Translations under genes and position numbers: made by a program
The notes under the pieces: model-generated
The model's input: only the letters and a program-made list of their open reading frames with translations
The model's database searches: none
What the model was told of the DNA's origin: nothing
In this document: positions 5,484 to 12,098 of the stretch, in pieces
Layout: the number at the start of each line of letters is the position of its first letter
Numbering within the stretch: the first letter of the stretch is position 1
Assembly: GCA_033764445.1 (NCBI GenBank)
Contig: JANRIZ010000105.1
Span: forward strand, 1-12,098
DNA from: JANRIZ01 sp033764445
GTDB taxonomy: Bacteria > Verrucomicrobiota > Verrucomicrobiia > JAWXBN01
Direction of reading: 5' to 3'
DNA: 12,098 nucleotides

Positions 5484-7460
5484 ATGAACCACCCTCCCCA
5501 TCCCGAGACAAAAGCCCCCGCAAAAGGCGAGCGTGCGGCTTGGAACTACAAGGACGCCATTGAGCTCTACCATGTTGATCACTGGGGAGGGCAATATTTT
5601 ACGGTCAACGACAAGGGCAACGTGGAGGTGAGGCCCCTTCAGCAGAAGGGGTCGGCCATCGACATGATGGCGGTGGTGGGGGAGGCCAAAAAACGCGGAC
5701 TGGGATTTCCGTTGCTGGTCCGGTTTCAGGACATTTTGCGCAACCGTGTTGAACAGCTCAACGAGTCCTTTCGTGCCTCGATTCTGGAGCATGGGTTCAC
5801 CGGTCAATACAAGGGGGTTTTTCCGATCAAGGTCAACCAGCTCAGGGAGGTCGTCGAGGAAATCCTGGAGGCCGGCGAGCCCTACCACTTCGGGGTGGAG
5901 GTTGGAAGCAAACCCGAGATTTTTGCCGGACTGGCGATGCATCGCGATCCCGAGAGCCTGATCGTCTGCAATGGTTACAAGGATCCCGTCTTTATCCGCC
6001 AGGCCCTGATGGGGCGCAAATTGGGCAAGAGTGTCATCCTGATTGTGGAGAAACTGGAGGAATTGCGACTGATCCTGACCGTGGCCAAGGAAATGAATGT
6101 CGAACCGTGGATCGGGATCCGGGTCCGTCTCCAGGCCAAGGGGGCGGGAAAATGGGCGACCTCCGGTGGGGAACATGCCAAGTTTGGACTTTCAACCCCC
6201 GAACTGCTGGAGGCCTGTGAAATGCTCAAGCGCCGCAAGCTCAACCATTGTTTCAAGCTTCTGCACTTTCATATCGGCTCACAGATTCCCGACATTCTGA
6301 CCATCAAAAAAGCCACGCGGGAGGCGGCGCGTTATTATGCGAAGCTGCACCAGATCGGATTTCCCCTGGAGTTCATCGATGTGGGCGGCGGGCTCGGGGT
6401 GGATTACGACGGCAGCGGTTCCACCTACGACAGTTCGATCAATTACACCCTCAAGGAATACACCTCCGACGTCATCTACAACATCAAGGAAGTCTGCGAT
6501 GCCGAGAAGGTGCCCCATCCGAATGTGGTCAGTGAAAGCGGTCGGGCGCTGGTGGCGCATCACTCCGTTCTGCTCGTGAATGTCTTTGGGGCCATTGAGA
6601 AGGCCGCTCCGGAGACCGCGCCCGACATCGGGGAGAAGGAACACAAGCTGGTCCTGGATTTGCAGGACATCAAAAAAACCGCCTGCAACGGGCACGCCCT
6701 GCAGACCAAGGACATGATGGAGGCCTTTCACGATGCCGCGCAGATCAAGGAGGACGTCCAGTCGATGTTTGATCTGGGCCTGGTGGACCTGAAGGTGAAG
6801 GCCAAGGTTGAGAATCTTTACTGGGAAATCTGCCGTGAAATATACGCACGCGTGAAGGAAAACGGCCACATGCCCGATGAGATTGCGGCCCTGGAAATCC
6901 AGCTTTCGGACCAGTTCATGGGTAATTTTTCCATTTTCCAATCCCTGATCGATCATTGGGCCGTGGGCCAGATGTTCCCGATCATGCCCATCCACAAGCT
7001 CGACCAGAAGCCGGACCGGACGGCGACCATTGTGGATATCACCTGCGATTCCGACGGAAAAATCAAAAAATTCATCGGGCACAGTTCCGACAGCGAGACC
7101 ATTCCGCTGCACGATATCCAGGGCAATGAACCCTATTACCTCGGGTTCTTTTTCATGGGGGCCTATCAGGACATCATGGGGGACCTGCACAATCTTTTTG
7201 GACGCGTGAATGAACTGCATGTGTTCCTGGACCCGGACGAGCCCTGCGGGTACTACATTGAGGATGTCATCAAGGGGAACACCATTTCCGATGTGTTGGC
7301 GCTGACCCAGTACCATGAGTCGGAGCTGTCCCGGGCGATCAAAACCCTGGTGGATGCCGCCATCAAGTCCGACAGGCTCATTCCCTCCGAGGGGATCAAA
7401 CTGCTGGAGGACTACGAGAAGGGACTGAAGGAATACACGTACCTGAATTTCGGGAAGTAA
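5484..7460 (+). CDS. speA: Biosynthetic arginine decarboxylase (SpeA)
   Basis: This 658-residue PLP enzyme of the alanine-racemase-fold (fold III) decarboxylase group converts arginine to agmatine, the first step of the arginine route to putrescine and spermidine, in the cytosol. The length is that of E. coli SpeA. The N-terminal YHVDHWGGQYFTVN motif is characteristic. The PLP lysine is K116 in GVFPIKVNQ. Phosphate- and substrate-binding segments include HFHIGSQI, DVGGGLGVDYDG and SESGRALVAHHS. The C-terminal CGYYIEDVIKGNTI supplies the cysteine loop that completes the partner subunit's active site. The frame extends upstream to 5388, but ATG 5484 gives the family N-terminus. No clear ribosome-binding site precedes it. 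It is flanked by unrelated genes and is likely a single transcription unit. No catalytic motif looks damaged. Confidence 0.96.
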   Translation: MNHPPHPETKAPAKGERAAWNYKDAIELYHVDHWGGQYFTVNDKGNVEVRPLQQKGSAIDMMAVVGEAKKRGLGFPLLVRFQDILRNRVEQLNESFRASILEHGFTGQYKGVFPIKVNQLREVVEEILEAGEPYHFGVEVGSKPEIFAGLAMHRDPESLIVCNGYKDPVFIRQALMGRKLGKSVILIVEKLEELRLILTVAKEMNVEPWIGIRVRLQAKGAGKWATSGGEHAKFGLSTPELLEACEMLKRRKLNHCFKLLHFHIGSQIPDILTIKKATREAARYYAKLHQIGFPLEFIDVGGGLGVDYDGSGSTYDSSINYTLKEYTSDVIYNIKEVCDAEKVPHPNVVSESGRALVAHHSVLLVNVFGAIEKAAPETAPDIGEKEHKLVLDLQDIKKTACNGHALQTKDMMEAFHDAAQIKEDVQSMFDLGLVDLKVKAKVENLYWEICREIYARVKENGHMPDEIAALEIQLSDQFMGNFSIFQSLIDHWAVGQMFPIMPIHKLDQKPDRTATIVDITCDSDGKIKKFIGHSSDSETIPLHDIQGNEPYYLGFFFMGAYQDIMGDLHNLFGRVNELHVFLDPDEPCGYYIEDVIKGNTISDVLALTQYHESELSRAIKTLVDAAIKSDRLIPSEGIKLLEDYEKGLKEYTYLNFGK

Positions 7461-7533
7461 CTGCTGTTCCGACGTGTGTTGGGGATGACCGCCCAAACGC
7501 CACAATTCACAGACTTGAAAGGCCCCCCAAAAG

Positions 7534-7573
7534 GAATCTGTGTCAATCGGCGTTCATCTGCGGATGAATATCC
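7534..7573. repeat. Dispersed-repeat-like sequence at the 3' end of the hydroxylase gene
   Basis: On the minus strand this reads as a string of CCGCAGATGAACGCCGATT-like words ending in ACAGATTC. Such AGAT-rich words recur as intergenic and C-terminal repeats in many PVC and other environmental genomes, where translation gives tails such as HPQMNAD on one strand and ICVNRRSSADE on the other. Both peptides can be read here. CACAGA (7508-7513) and TCTGTG (7537-7542) form an inverted repeat at its edge. Only one clear copy is in the window, so the repeat identity rests on memory of similar sequences. Confidence 0.35.
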
Positions 7574-8394
7574 ATGGACGGGCGTGAGGTTCTGCGAGAG
7601 AAACCCCGAAGGAAGGGATAGAACATCTGGCCGAGGTAACTGCGGGGGACCGGTTCGATGATGCCGTATTTTTCGGGGTGTTTGTCATTGGGCAGGTAAT
7701 GGGTGCCAAACAGAATATCCATCAGGGGCGAGACATTGGCGAAGTTGCAGGCGTGGTGTCGGTGTTTTTCGTGATGCCAATGGTGCATGGCCGGGGATCC
7801 GATCAGGTATTTGAGGGGTCCGAGCGGGATCCGCACATCGGAGTGAATGAAGATCGACCACAACCCGCGGAAGGCGAGGAAACCGGCGATGGTTTCCAGG
7901 GGGAAAGCCAGCAGCAGGGCGGGCAGATTGGCGATGACCTGCGTGTAGAGTCCGTCGAGCGGATGTTCCCGATGGGCGGCGAGCCAGTCCACCGTTTCGG
8001 CCGTGTGATGGACCGAGTGGAAGCGCCAGAGACAATCGAAACGGTGCTGGGCGCGGTGACCCCAATACACGCACAGGTCACTCAGAAAAAGCATTTCCAC
8101 AAATTGCAGCCAGTAGGGCTGGCCGACCACCGTCTCCCGGAGGGAATCGGGGACGGACCACCGGACGGCCAGCGCCAGCCAGGTCAGAGCCAGGAGGATC
8201 AAGGCGTTCCAGAGAAAGTATTGGCCCAGGAAAAACCCCACATCCGTCCAGAACTCCTTCCGCAAAATGCGGTGATTGGCGCGGGCGGGAAAGAGTTTTT
8301 CCAGCGGGACAAAGGCCAGAAACAGGAGGAGGAAGGCCCCGCCGGTGGCGAGACCCAGCTCCATCCAGTTTTGCGGATTCAAGAGGCGGTCCAT
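7543..8394 (-). CDS. Sterol desaturase / fatty acid hydroxylase family membrane protein
   Basis: This 283-residue integral membrane di-iron enzyme belongs to the fatty acid hydroxylase superfamily (PF04116 type). The histidine motifs are in the right order: HRAQH (113-117), HSVHH (126-130), H184 in FIHSDV, and HHWHHEKHRHH (204-214). Membrane helices are visible at about 16-30, 52-78, 96-111 and 153-182. The enzyme would use oxygen to hydroxylate or desaturate a lipid or isoprenoid in the cytoplasmic membrane; the substrate cannot be told. Its ATG overlaps the TGA of the upstream small gene (TGATG at 8396-8392), so the two are translationally coupled. The final ten or so residues (MDIHPQMNAD) come from the repeat-like sequence at 7534-7573, so the original stop codon may have been displaced. 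It is convergent with speA, with 82 bases between the stop codons. Confidence 0.9.
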   Translation of the reverse strand: MDRLLNPQNWMELGLATGGAFLLLFLAFVPLEKLFPARANHRILRKEFWTDVGFFLGQYFLWNALILLALTWLALAVRWSVPDSLRETVVGQPYWLQFVEMLFLSDLCVYWGHRAQHRFDCLWRFHSVHHTAETVDWLAAHREHPLDGLYTQVIANLPALLLAFPLETIAGFLAFRGLWSIFIHSDVRIPLGPLKYLIGSPAMHHWHHEKHRHHACNFANVSPLMDILFGTHYLPNDKHPEKYGIIEPVPRSYLGQMFYPFLRGFSRRTSRPSMDIHPQMNAD

Positions 8395-8699
8395 CAGGGG
8401 GTGCGGGATTTATTTGTTGAGGGCTGCGTGTTTTGGGACGGTGAGGCGATATGTCCATCCGGTCTGAAACGGGATTCTGAAATCGGCGAAACAAATGTGG
8501 GACCGGTTCCATTCGTGAGACCGTTATCAATCGCATATAGCTCGGCGGCTGAATTGATCATTCTGACATCATTGACCAGGGTGGTGGTTTTGGACCGGAC
8601 ACGGGACCGGAGGAAGCGAGGGGCGATGACGAGGGTGATGAGGGCGAGAATGGACAGGGACAGAATGATGGCCCCTGATTTGAGGATGATATTTTTCAT
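8394..8699 (-). CDS. Small pseudopilin-like membrane-anchored protein
   Basis: This 101-residue protein has an N-terminal membrane helix (about residues 5-27, ILKSGAIILSLSILALITLV). It continues with NDVRMINSAAELYAIDNG (43-60) and GTGPTF, resembling the post-helix region of type II secretion G-type pseudopilins and related prepilin-like proteins (NLRQID.A...YALENG). The prepilin peptidase signature G-F-T-L-I/V-E is absent, so it cannot be processed as a normal pilin and is probably a stable single-pass anchor. The C-terminus is polar and short, with RFRPDGHIASP. The start at 8699 has a good AAGGA about five bases upstream. It ends coupled to the hydroxylase gene and lies 59 bases after the preceding operon gene. 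No secretion genes are nearby. Family similarity is moderate; function is unknown. Confidence 0.65.
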   Translation of the reverse strand: MKNIILKSGAIILSLSILALITLVIAPRFLRSRVRSKTTTLVNDVRMINSAAELYAIDNGLTNGTGPTFVSPISESRFRPDGHIASPSQNTQPSTNKSRTP

Positions 8700-8758
8700 G
8701 GGTTCCTTGATGGGTGGAGCCCTGAATATCCGGAGACCAACGGGGAGCTGACGACATC

Positions 8759-9172
8759 CTACTTTGAGGGTTTCAATATTTCAAGCGTTTGGTTTGAGTT
8801 TCCCGGGACGGATGTGGCCGGGGACAACATCGGGGGCTCCATGACCATGCTTTTGGTCCCGTAAAAATGGGCGGGACTTTTGGATTGGGGAGGGGTGAGA
8901 GCCGGGGCATTGGTCTGGGCGGGGGATTTTGGTGACGGACGGGGAGAAGGTTGCTGCTGATCGGTGGGCATCCGGAGCGGGGCCGACTTGGTGGCGGGAA
9001 TGAAGCGGCGTTCCATGATGAGATTGGTGGAGGCCGGGGCGGTGTTTGTGGAGGTTGAATGGGTGGTGTTTTTTTGTTTCTCGGTTTCCGAATGGATGAC
9101 CCAGGTGAAGGTGGACAATGTGATCAGGACCGCAAGGGCGCGCAGGGTCCAGAGGGGAGCTTTGTTTTTCAT
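8759..9172 (-). CDS. Pro/Ser/Thr-rich membrane-anchored hypothetical protein
   Basis: This 137-residue protein has a basic start and one membrane or signal helix at about residues 8-26 (TLRALAVLITLSTFTWVI). An extended low-complexity region rich in Thr, Ser, Pro and Gln follows and lacks cysteine. Two similar short motifs occur in the tail: RFIPATKSAPLRMP (57-70) and HFYGTKSMVMEPP (102-114), sharing aromatic-x-x-x-TKS. It is probably a periplasm-facing linker-like protein. The ATG at 9172 is preferred over the upstream in-frame ATG at 9223 because AGGA lies eight bases before it and the signal helix then starts at the N-terminus. It is the first gene of the probable three-gene minus-strand unit running to 7543. 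No family is recognised. Confidence 0.65.
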   Translation of the reverse strand: MKNKAPLWTLRALAVLITLSTFTWVIHSETEKQKNTTHSTSTNTAPASTNLIMERRFIPATKSAPLRMPTDQQQPSPRPSPKSPAQTNAPALTPPQSKSPAHFYGTKSMVMEPPMLSPATSVPGNSNQTLEILKPSK

Positions 9173-9204
9173 GGGGATTTCCTGGGTCGGAGGTTGTGGA
9201 CAGG

Positions 9205-9233
9205 ATGCCACAGCGTGAGACAAAAATTGTCAA
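9205..9233 (-). promoter_or_regulatory. Possible promoter of the minus-strand operon
   Basis: On the minus strand, a consensus TTGACA (9233-9228) is followed after 17 bases by TGGCAT (9210-9205), a poor -10 match. It lies 32 bases before ATG 9172, inside the AT-rich gap after hisC. GACAA (9219-9223) and TTGTC (9227-9231) form a short inverted repeat overlapping it. The perfect -35 is the main support. Confidence 0.35.
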
Positions 9234-9272
9234 AAATCTGTAAAGAATATGTGAAAGAAATATGATGAAAAC

Positions 9273-10376
9273 TCAAAGGACCTGCGGAAGCGAGTCGAGG
9301 AAGCGGCGGTTTTGATCGGGGGTGCCGATGGAGACGCGGATCCATTCGGAGAGGCCGTAGCTGGTCATGTCCCGGACGATGATCCCCTTTTTCTGAAGTT
9401 CGAGGAAGACCCGTTTGCCGGCGCCAGGTCCGCCGACCCTGACCATGACAAAATTGGCGAAACTGGGGACAAATTCCAGGTTCATTTTGCGGAAGGAATC
9501 CTGCAGGAGCGTGCGGCCCAGATCGGTGATGGCCTTTGTTTTTTGCTGGTGATCGTCGTCGAGGAGCCCCGCCAGGGCCCCTGCCTGGGCGACGAGATTG
9601 GCGTTGAAGGGTTGGCGGACCTTTTGAAGGAGGGTGATGAGGGGTTCCTGGGCGATGCCGTAGCCGATGCGCAGACCCGCCAGCCCCTGGATTTTTGAAA
9701 AGGTGCGCAGAAGGATCAGATTGGGGTATTGGCGCATCCAGTCGATGGAGGGCGGCGGATTGTCCAGAAACTCGCAATAAGCCTCGTCCAAAACCACGAT
9801 GATGTGCGGGGGCACGTTTTCCAGGGCGTAGCGAAGGTCGGCTTCCGGCACCAGGGTGCCCGTCGGGTTGTTGGGACTGGTGATAAAAAGAAGTTTTGTC
9901 CGCAGGGTGATCGCCGCGACCATGGCGCGGATGTCGTGTGCAAAATCCGGGTCCGCCACCTCGATGGTCCGAGCCCCGTACATGGTGGCCATGATCGGGT
10001 AGACCGCGAAGGCGTGGCGGGAGCAGAGGATCTCGTCCCCCTCCTGGAGAAAGGCCTGGCCCAGGAACAGGATCACCTCATTGGAGCCATTGCCCAGGAT
10101 GATGTTGGAAATTGCCAGGCCGAATTTCCGGGCAATGCCTTCGCGGAGATGATATCCGCCGCCATCGGGATACAGGTGGGATTTTTCGAGGGCCAACCGC
10201 ATGGCTTCACGGGCCTTTGGGGAAGGCCCGAGCGGGTTTTCATTGGAGGCCAGCTTGATGATCGAGGCCGCCTCCAGACCCCATTCACGGGCGACATCCT
10301 CGATGGGTTTGCCCGGCTCGTAGGGGATCAAATCCTCGAGGTAGGCCTTGCAATTTTTTTTCCAGGAGACAGACAT
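9273..10376 (-). CDS. hisC: Histidinol-phosphate aminotransferase
   Basis: This 367-residue class I/II PLP aminotransferase converts imidazole acetol phosphate and glutamate to histidinol phosphate in histidine biosynthesis. HisC features run in order: KLASNENPLGPSP (41-53), YPDGGGYHLREGIA (69-82), LGNGSNEVI (94-102), SPNNPTG (167-173) with N170, VVLDEAYCEF (194-203) with D197 and Y200, and TFSKIQGLAGLRIGYG (225-240) with the PLP lysine K228 and R236. The C-terminal R-V-S-I-G-T motif binds substrate carboxylate or phosphate. The length is typical. The start at 10376 gives the family N-terminus; no Shine-Dalgarno is evident. It lies 21 bases after the folding-factor gene, so the two are likely cotranscribed. 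HisC-type enzymes can also act on aromatic amino acids, and no other his genes are present to settle this. Confidence 0.93.
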   Translation of the reverse strand: MSVSWKKNCKAYLEDLIPYEPGKPIEDVAREWGLEAASIIKLASNENPLGPSPKAREAMRLALEKSHLYPDGGGYHLREGIARKFGLAISNIILGNGSNEVILFLGQAFLQEGDEILCSRHAFAVYPIMATMYGARTIEVADPDFAHDIRAMVAAITLRTKLLFITSPNNPTGTLVPEADLRYALENVPPHIIVVLDEAYCEFLDNPPPSIDWMRQYPNLILLRTFSKIQGLAGLRIGYGIAQEPLITLLQKVRQPFNANLVAQAGALAGLLDDDHQQKTKAITDLGRTLLQDSFRKMNLEFVPSFANFVMVRVGGPGAGKRVFLELQKKGIIVRDMTSYGLSEWIRVSIGTPDQNRRFLDSLPQVL

Positions 10377-10397
10377 GGCGCGGAAGGAACAGGGTAT

Positions 10398-12026
10398 TTA
10401 TTGGGCTCCGGAAGGCCCCATGGGGAAGGGGGAATCCTTCATTTGTATTGAGACCCAGTCCTCGAAGAGACGGTTGCGGAGGAACTGGGTCATCTCCGAG
10501 ACAAAACGAGGGTCGATTTTTTCCGGGTCCGATGAGGCCGGCAGATCGCGGGATTTGACATAGGCCAGGAACCCGCCGTTTTCGAAGGCCGAGAAATCCG
10601 TGGTGCGGCCGGGCAGGGTTTGGAAGGTGATCTGGCGGACCATGCGTTCGACCGGGGAGGCATTGGGCATGGATTTTTCCATTTCGATGAGGGAAAGGGC
10701 GGGGAGTGTTTTGACAGGCAGCTTGAGATCGGCCGCCGCCTGTTCAAAGGATTTCCCCTTGGCGAGCGACTCACGGATCCGGGTTTGGGCCTCCAGACCC
10801 GTCTGGTTCAGAAGCTTGAAAGTGGACGCCTGGTTGAGAGACCTGAGAATCTCCGGTTTGGCCTCGTCAAATGACATCGGACGTGCGGGGACAACCTTGA
10901 GCAGGTGCAGAATGTGATACCCCCCGTTCCCGTCCTCGATCGGGTCGCTGACCGGATTGTCCCGGGCGAGGGCAAAGGCCGCCTGTACAAATTGGGGATT
11001 GGTGATCCCTTTGGGCAGCTGTTTGGAGGTGAAGAGTCCGGATAGGGAGACGGGCAGATTTTCAGAGGCCGCCACGCGGGCGAAGTCCGGGGCGGTTTTT
11101 CCGGATTCGGGCACCAGGGAAACCGCGATTTTTTGGGCGCGGTCCCGGACCGGTTGGACCGATTTGCGCCGGAGAAGTTCTTCCCGGACCGCCTTTTTGG
11201 CGGACGCCTCCGGCAGGGCCTTGCCATCGGGCCCCGGGACAATGCCACCGATTTGTTGAAGGGCCGCATTCACCTCCTCCTCCGAGACCGACCCTGGGGT
11301 GGCCGGGGATTTTGTGTTGGAAGGATCGATTTTGATGAACTCCACCTCACGCGATTCGGGGGCCATGAACGAGGAGGCGTTGGCTGCAAAAAAGGCCTTC
11401 AGATCGTTTTCGGTCGGTGTGGGGATGGATTTTTTGAAGTCCTCGGCCGCCAGGGAAACATATTGGATGACCGCCCGTTCGTGGAACTCGCGGAAATTGC
11501 GTTTGATTTCCTGGGGAGAGACCTTGGCCGTGGACCCGATCAGATTGGCGAGTTTCTGGAGCAGGAGCTGGCGGCGGATGATATTTTCCAGACCCGCCGT
11601 GCTGACGCGGTTGGCGACCAGGGTGAATTTGCAGAAATCGTTGTATTTTTTGTCGTCGAAGCGGCCATCGGTCTGGAAGTCCTTCATCTGAAGAATCACT
11701 GCGGCCACTTCCTCGCCGCTGACACTCAGTCCCAGTTTTTGGGCCTGCCGGGTCAGCACCAGCGCCTGCCAGGCCTGCTGCTCAAAAGCCTGATCCAACT
11801 GGGCCGGGGGGCGCTGGCCCCTGCGCATGGACCAGTCAAAGCGCAGTTCGTAGTTGGTTTCGGTAAACCGTTCGACGCTGACAGACTGTCCGTCGATCCT
11901 GCCGACCCCACTGTCACGAAGGGCGGTCAGCGATTGGATGTTAAAGAGCAGGACAAAAGCGATGATGACCGCCGCCGAGATGAGGATCAGGAAAGTGCGG
12001 GAGTGTTTTTGGAAAAAATAGAACAT
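10398..12026 (-). CDS. PpiD/SurA-like membrane-anchored folding factor
   Basis: This 542-residue protein has one N-terminal membrane helix (about residues 11-29) after MFYFFQKHSR, exactly as in PpiD (M-x-x-x-x-RKHSR...). A SurA_N-type chaperone region follows (about 40-190), with GRIDGQSVSVERF at its start. A parvulin-like region covers about 310-380, including GLFTSKQLPKGITNPQFVQAAFAL, NPVSDPIEDGNGGYHILHLLKV and FDEAKPEI. The first active-site segment expected of parvulins (xRHILV) appears only as REVEFIKI, so isomerase activity may be lost and the role may be chaperone-like at the periplasmic face. The frame extends to 12080, but ATG 12026 places the membrane anchor at the N-terminus. No strong ribosome-binding site is present. 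It is followed by hisC after 21 bases. Bases 12027-12098 show no convincing promoter. Confidence 0.85.
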   Translation of the reverse strand: MFYFFQKHSRTFLILISAAVIIAFVLLFNIQSLTALRDSGVGRIDGQSVSVERFTETNYELRFDWSMRRGQRPPAQLDQAFEQQAWQALVLTRQAQKLGLSVSGEEVAAVILQMKDFQTDGRFDDKKYNDFCKFTLVANRVSTAGLENIIRRQLLLQKLANLIGSTAKVSPQEIKRNFREFHERAVIQYVSLAAEDFKKSIPTPTENDLKAFFAANASSFMAPESREVEFIKIDPSNTKSPATPGSVSEEEVNAALQQIGGIVPGPDGKALPEASAKKAVREELLRRKSVQPVRDRAQKIAVSLVPESGKTAPDFARVAASENLPVSLSGLFTSKQLPKGITNPQFVQAAFALARDNPVSDPIEDGNGGYHILHLLKVVPARPMSFDEAKPEILRSLNQASTFKLLNQTGLEAQTRIRESLAKGKSFEQAAADLKLPVKTLPALSLIEMEKSMPNASPVERMVRQITFQTLPGRTTDFSAFENGGFLAYVKSRDLPASSDPEKIDPRFVSEMTQFLRNRLFEDWVSIQMKDSPFPMGPSGAQ

Positions 12027-12098
12027 AATGGTCTTTGTTTCGATTGGGGGAAACAAATTGCTTAGCGGAAGTGAATACATCCTTCAAGCGGGGATTTT

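Noticed and set aside
6279..7505. 408-codon open frame on the minus strand opposite speA
   Set aside because: SpeA on the plus strand is unmistakable, and the antisense frame has the composition of a shadow in GC-rich codons.
7678..8751. 357-codon open frame on the plus strand
   Set aside because: It is antisense to the hydroxylase and pseudopilin-like genes. Its product is low-complexity and lacks membrane or catalytic motifs, whereas the minus-strand product has all the histidine boxes.

Overview
The window comes from a GC-rich bacterial chromosome. Ribosome-binding sites are often weak or absent. The gene set is ordinary Gram-negative housekeeping (SpeA-type arginine decarboxylase, HisC, a PpiD/SurA-like periplasmic folding factor), together with an ECF sigma/anti-sigma pair and short Pro/Ser/Thr-rich membrane-anchored proteins. 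This fits Verrucomicrobiota or a related PVC lineage, but that is an inference from gene style, with no marker gene present.

Layout. Bases 1-111 hold the N-terminus of a minus-strand membrane protein that runs off the window. Bases 112-348 are an unusually AT-rich divergent intergenic region with two inverted-repeat systems. They lead into a complete AAA/DUF4143 ATPase (349-1521), which looks like an accessory gene. Bases 1664-5275 form the main point of interest, a plus-strand cluster: ECF sigma factor (1664-2200), translationally coupled single-pass anti-sigma-like protein (2197-2964), secreted Cys/Lys/Gly-rich peptide with nine cysteines (3065-3382), strong intrinsic terminator (3413-3446), DUF692/MNIO iron enzyme (3486-4334) and coupled DUF2063 partner (4331-5275). 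Gene order and families match bufferin/HvfA-type RiPP metallophore operons. The likely logic is that a membrane-spanning anti-sigma releases the sigma factor under metal or envelope stress. The peptide is then made in excess, because of the terminator, and the MNIO/DUF2063 pair modifies its cysteines before export to the periplasm, where it would bind metal.

Bases 5484-7460 encode a stand-alone biosynthetic arginine decarboxylase. Bases 7543-9172 on the minus strand form a probable three-gene operon: Pro-rich membrane-anchored protein, pseudopilin-like small protein, and a sterol desaturase/fatty acid hydroxylase family membrane enzyme whose last codons lie in a dispersed-repeat-like sequence. 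Bases 9273-12026 on the minus strand encode a PpiD/SurA-like folding factor followed closely by histidinol-phosphate aminotransferase.

No tRNA, rRNA, CRISPR array, transposase or integrase was seen. No stretch over 300 bases is free of genes.
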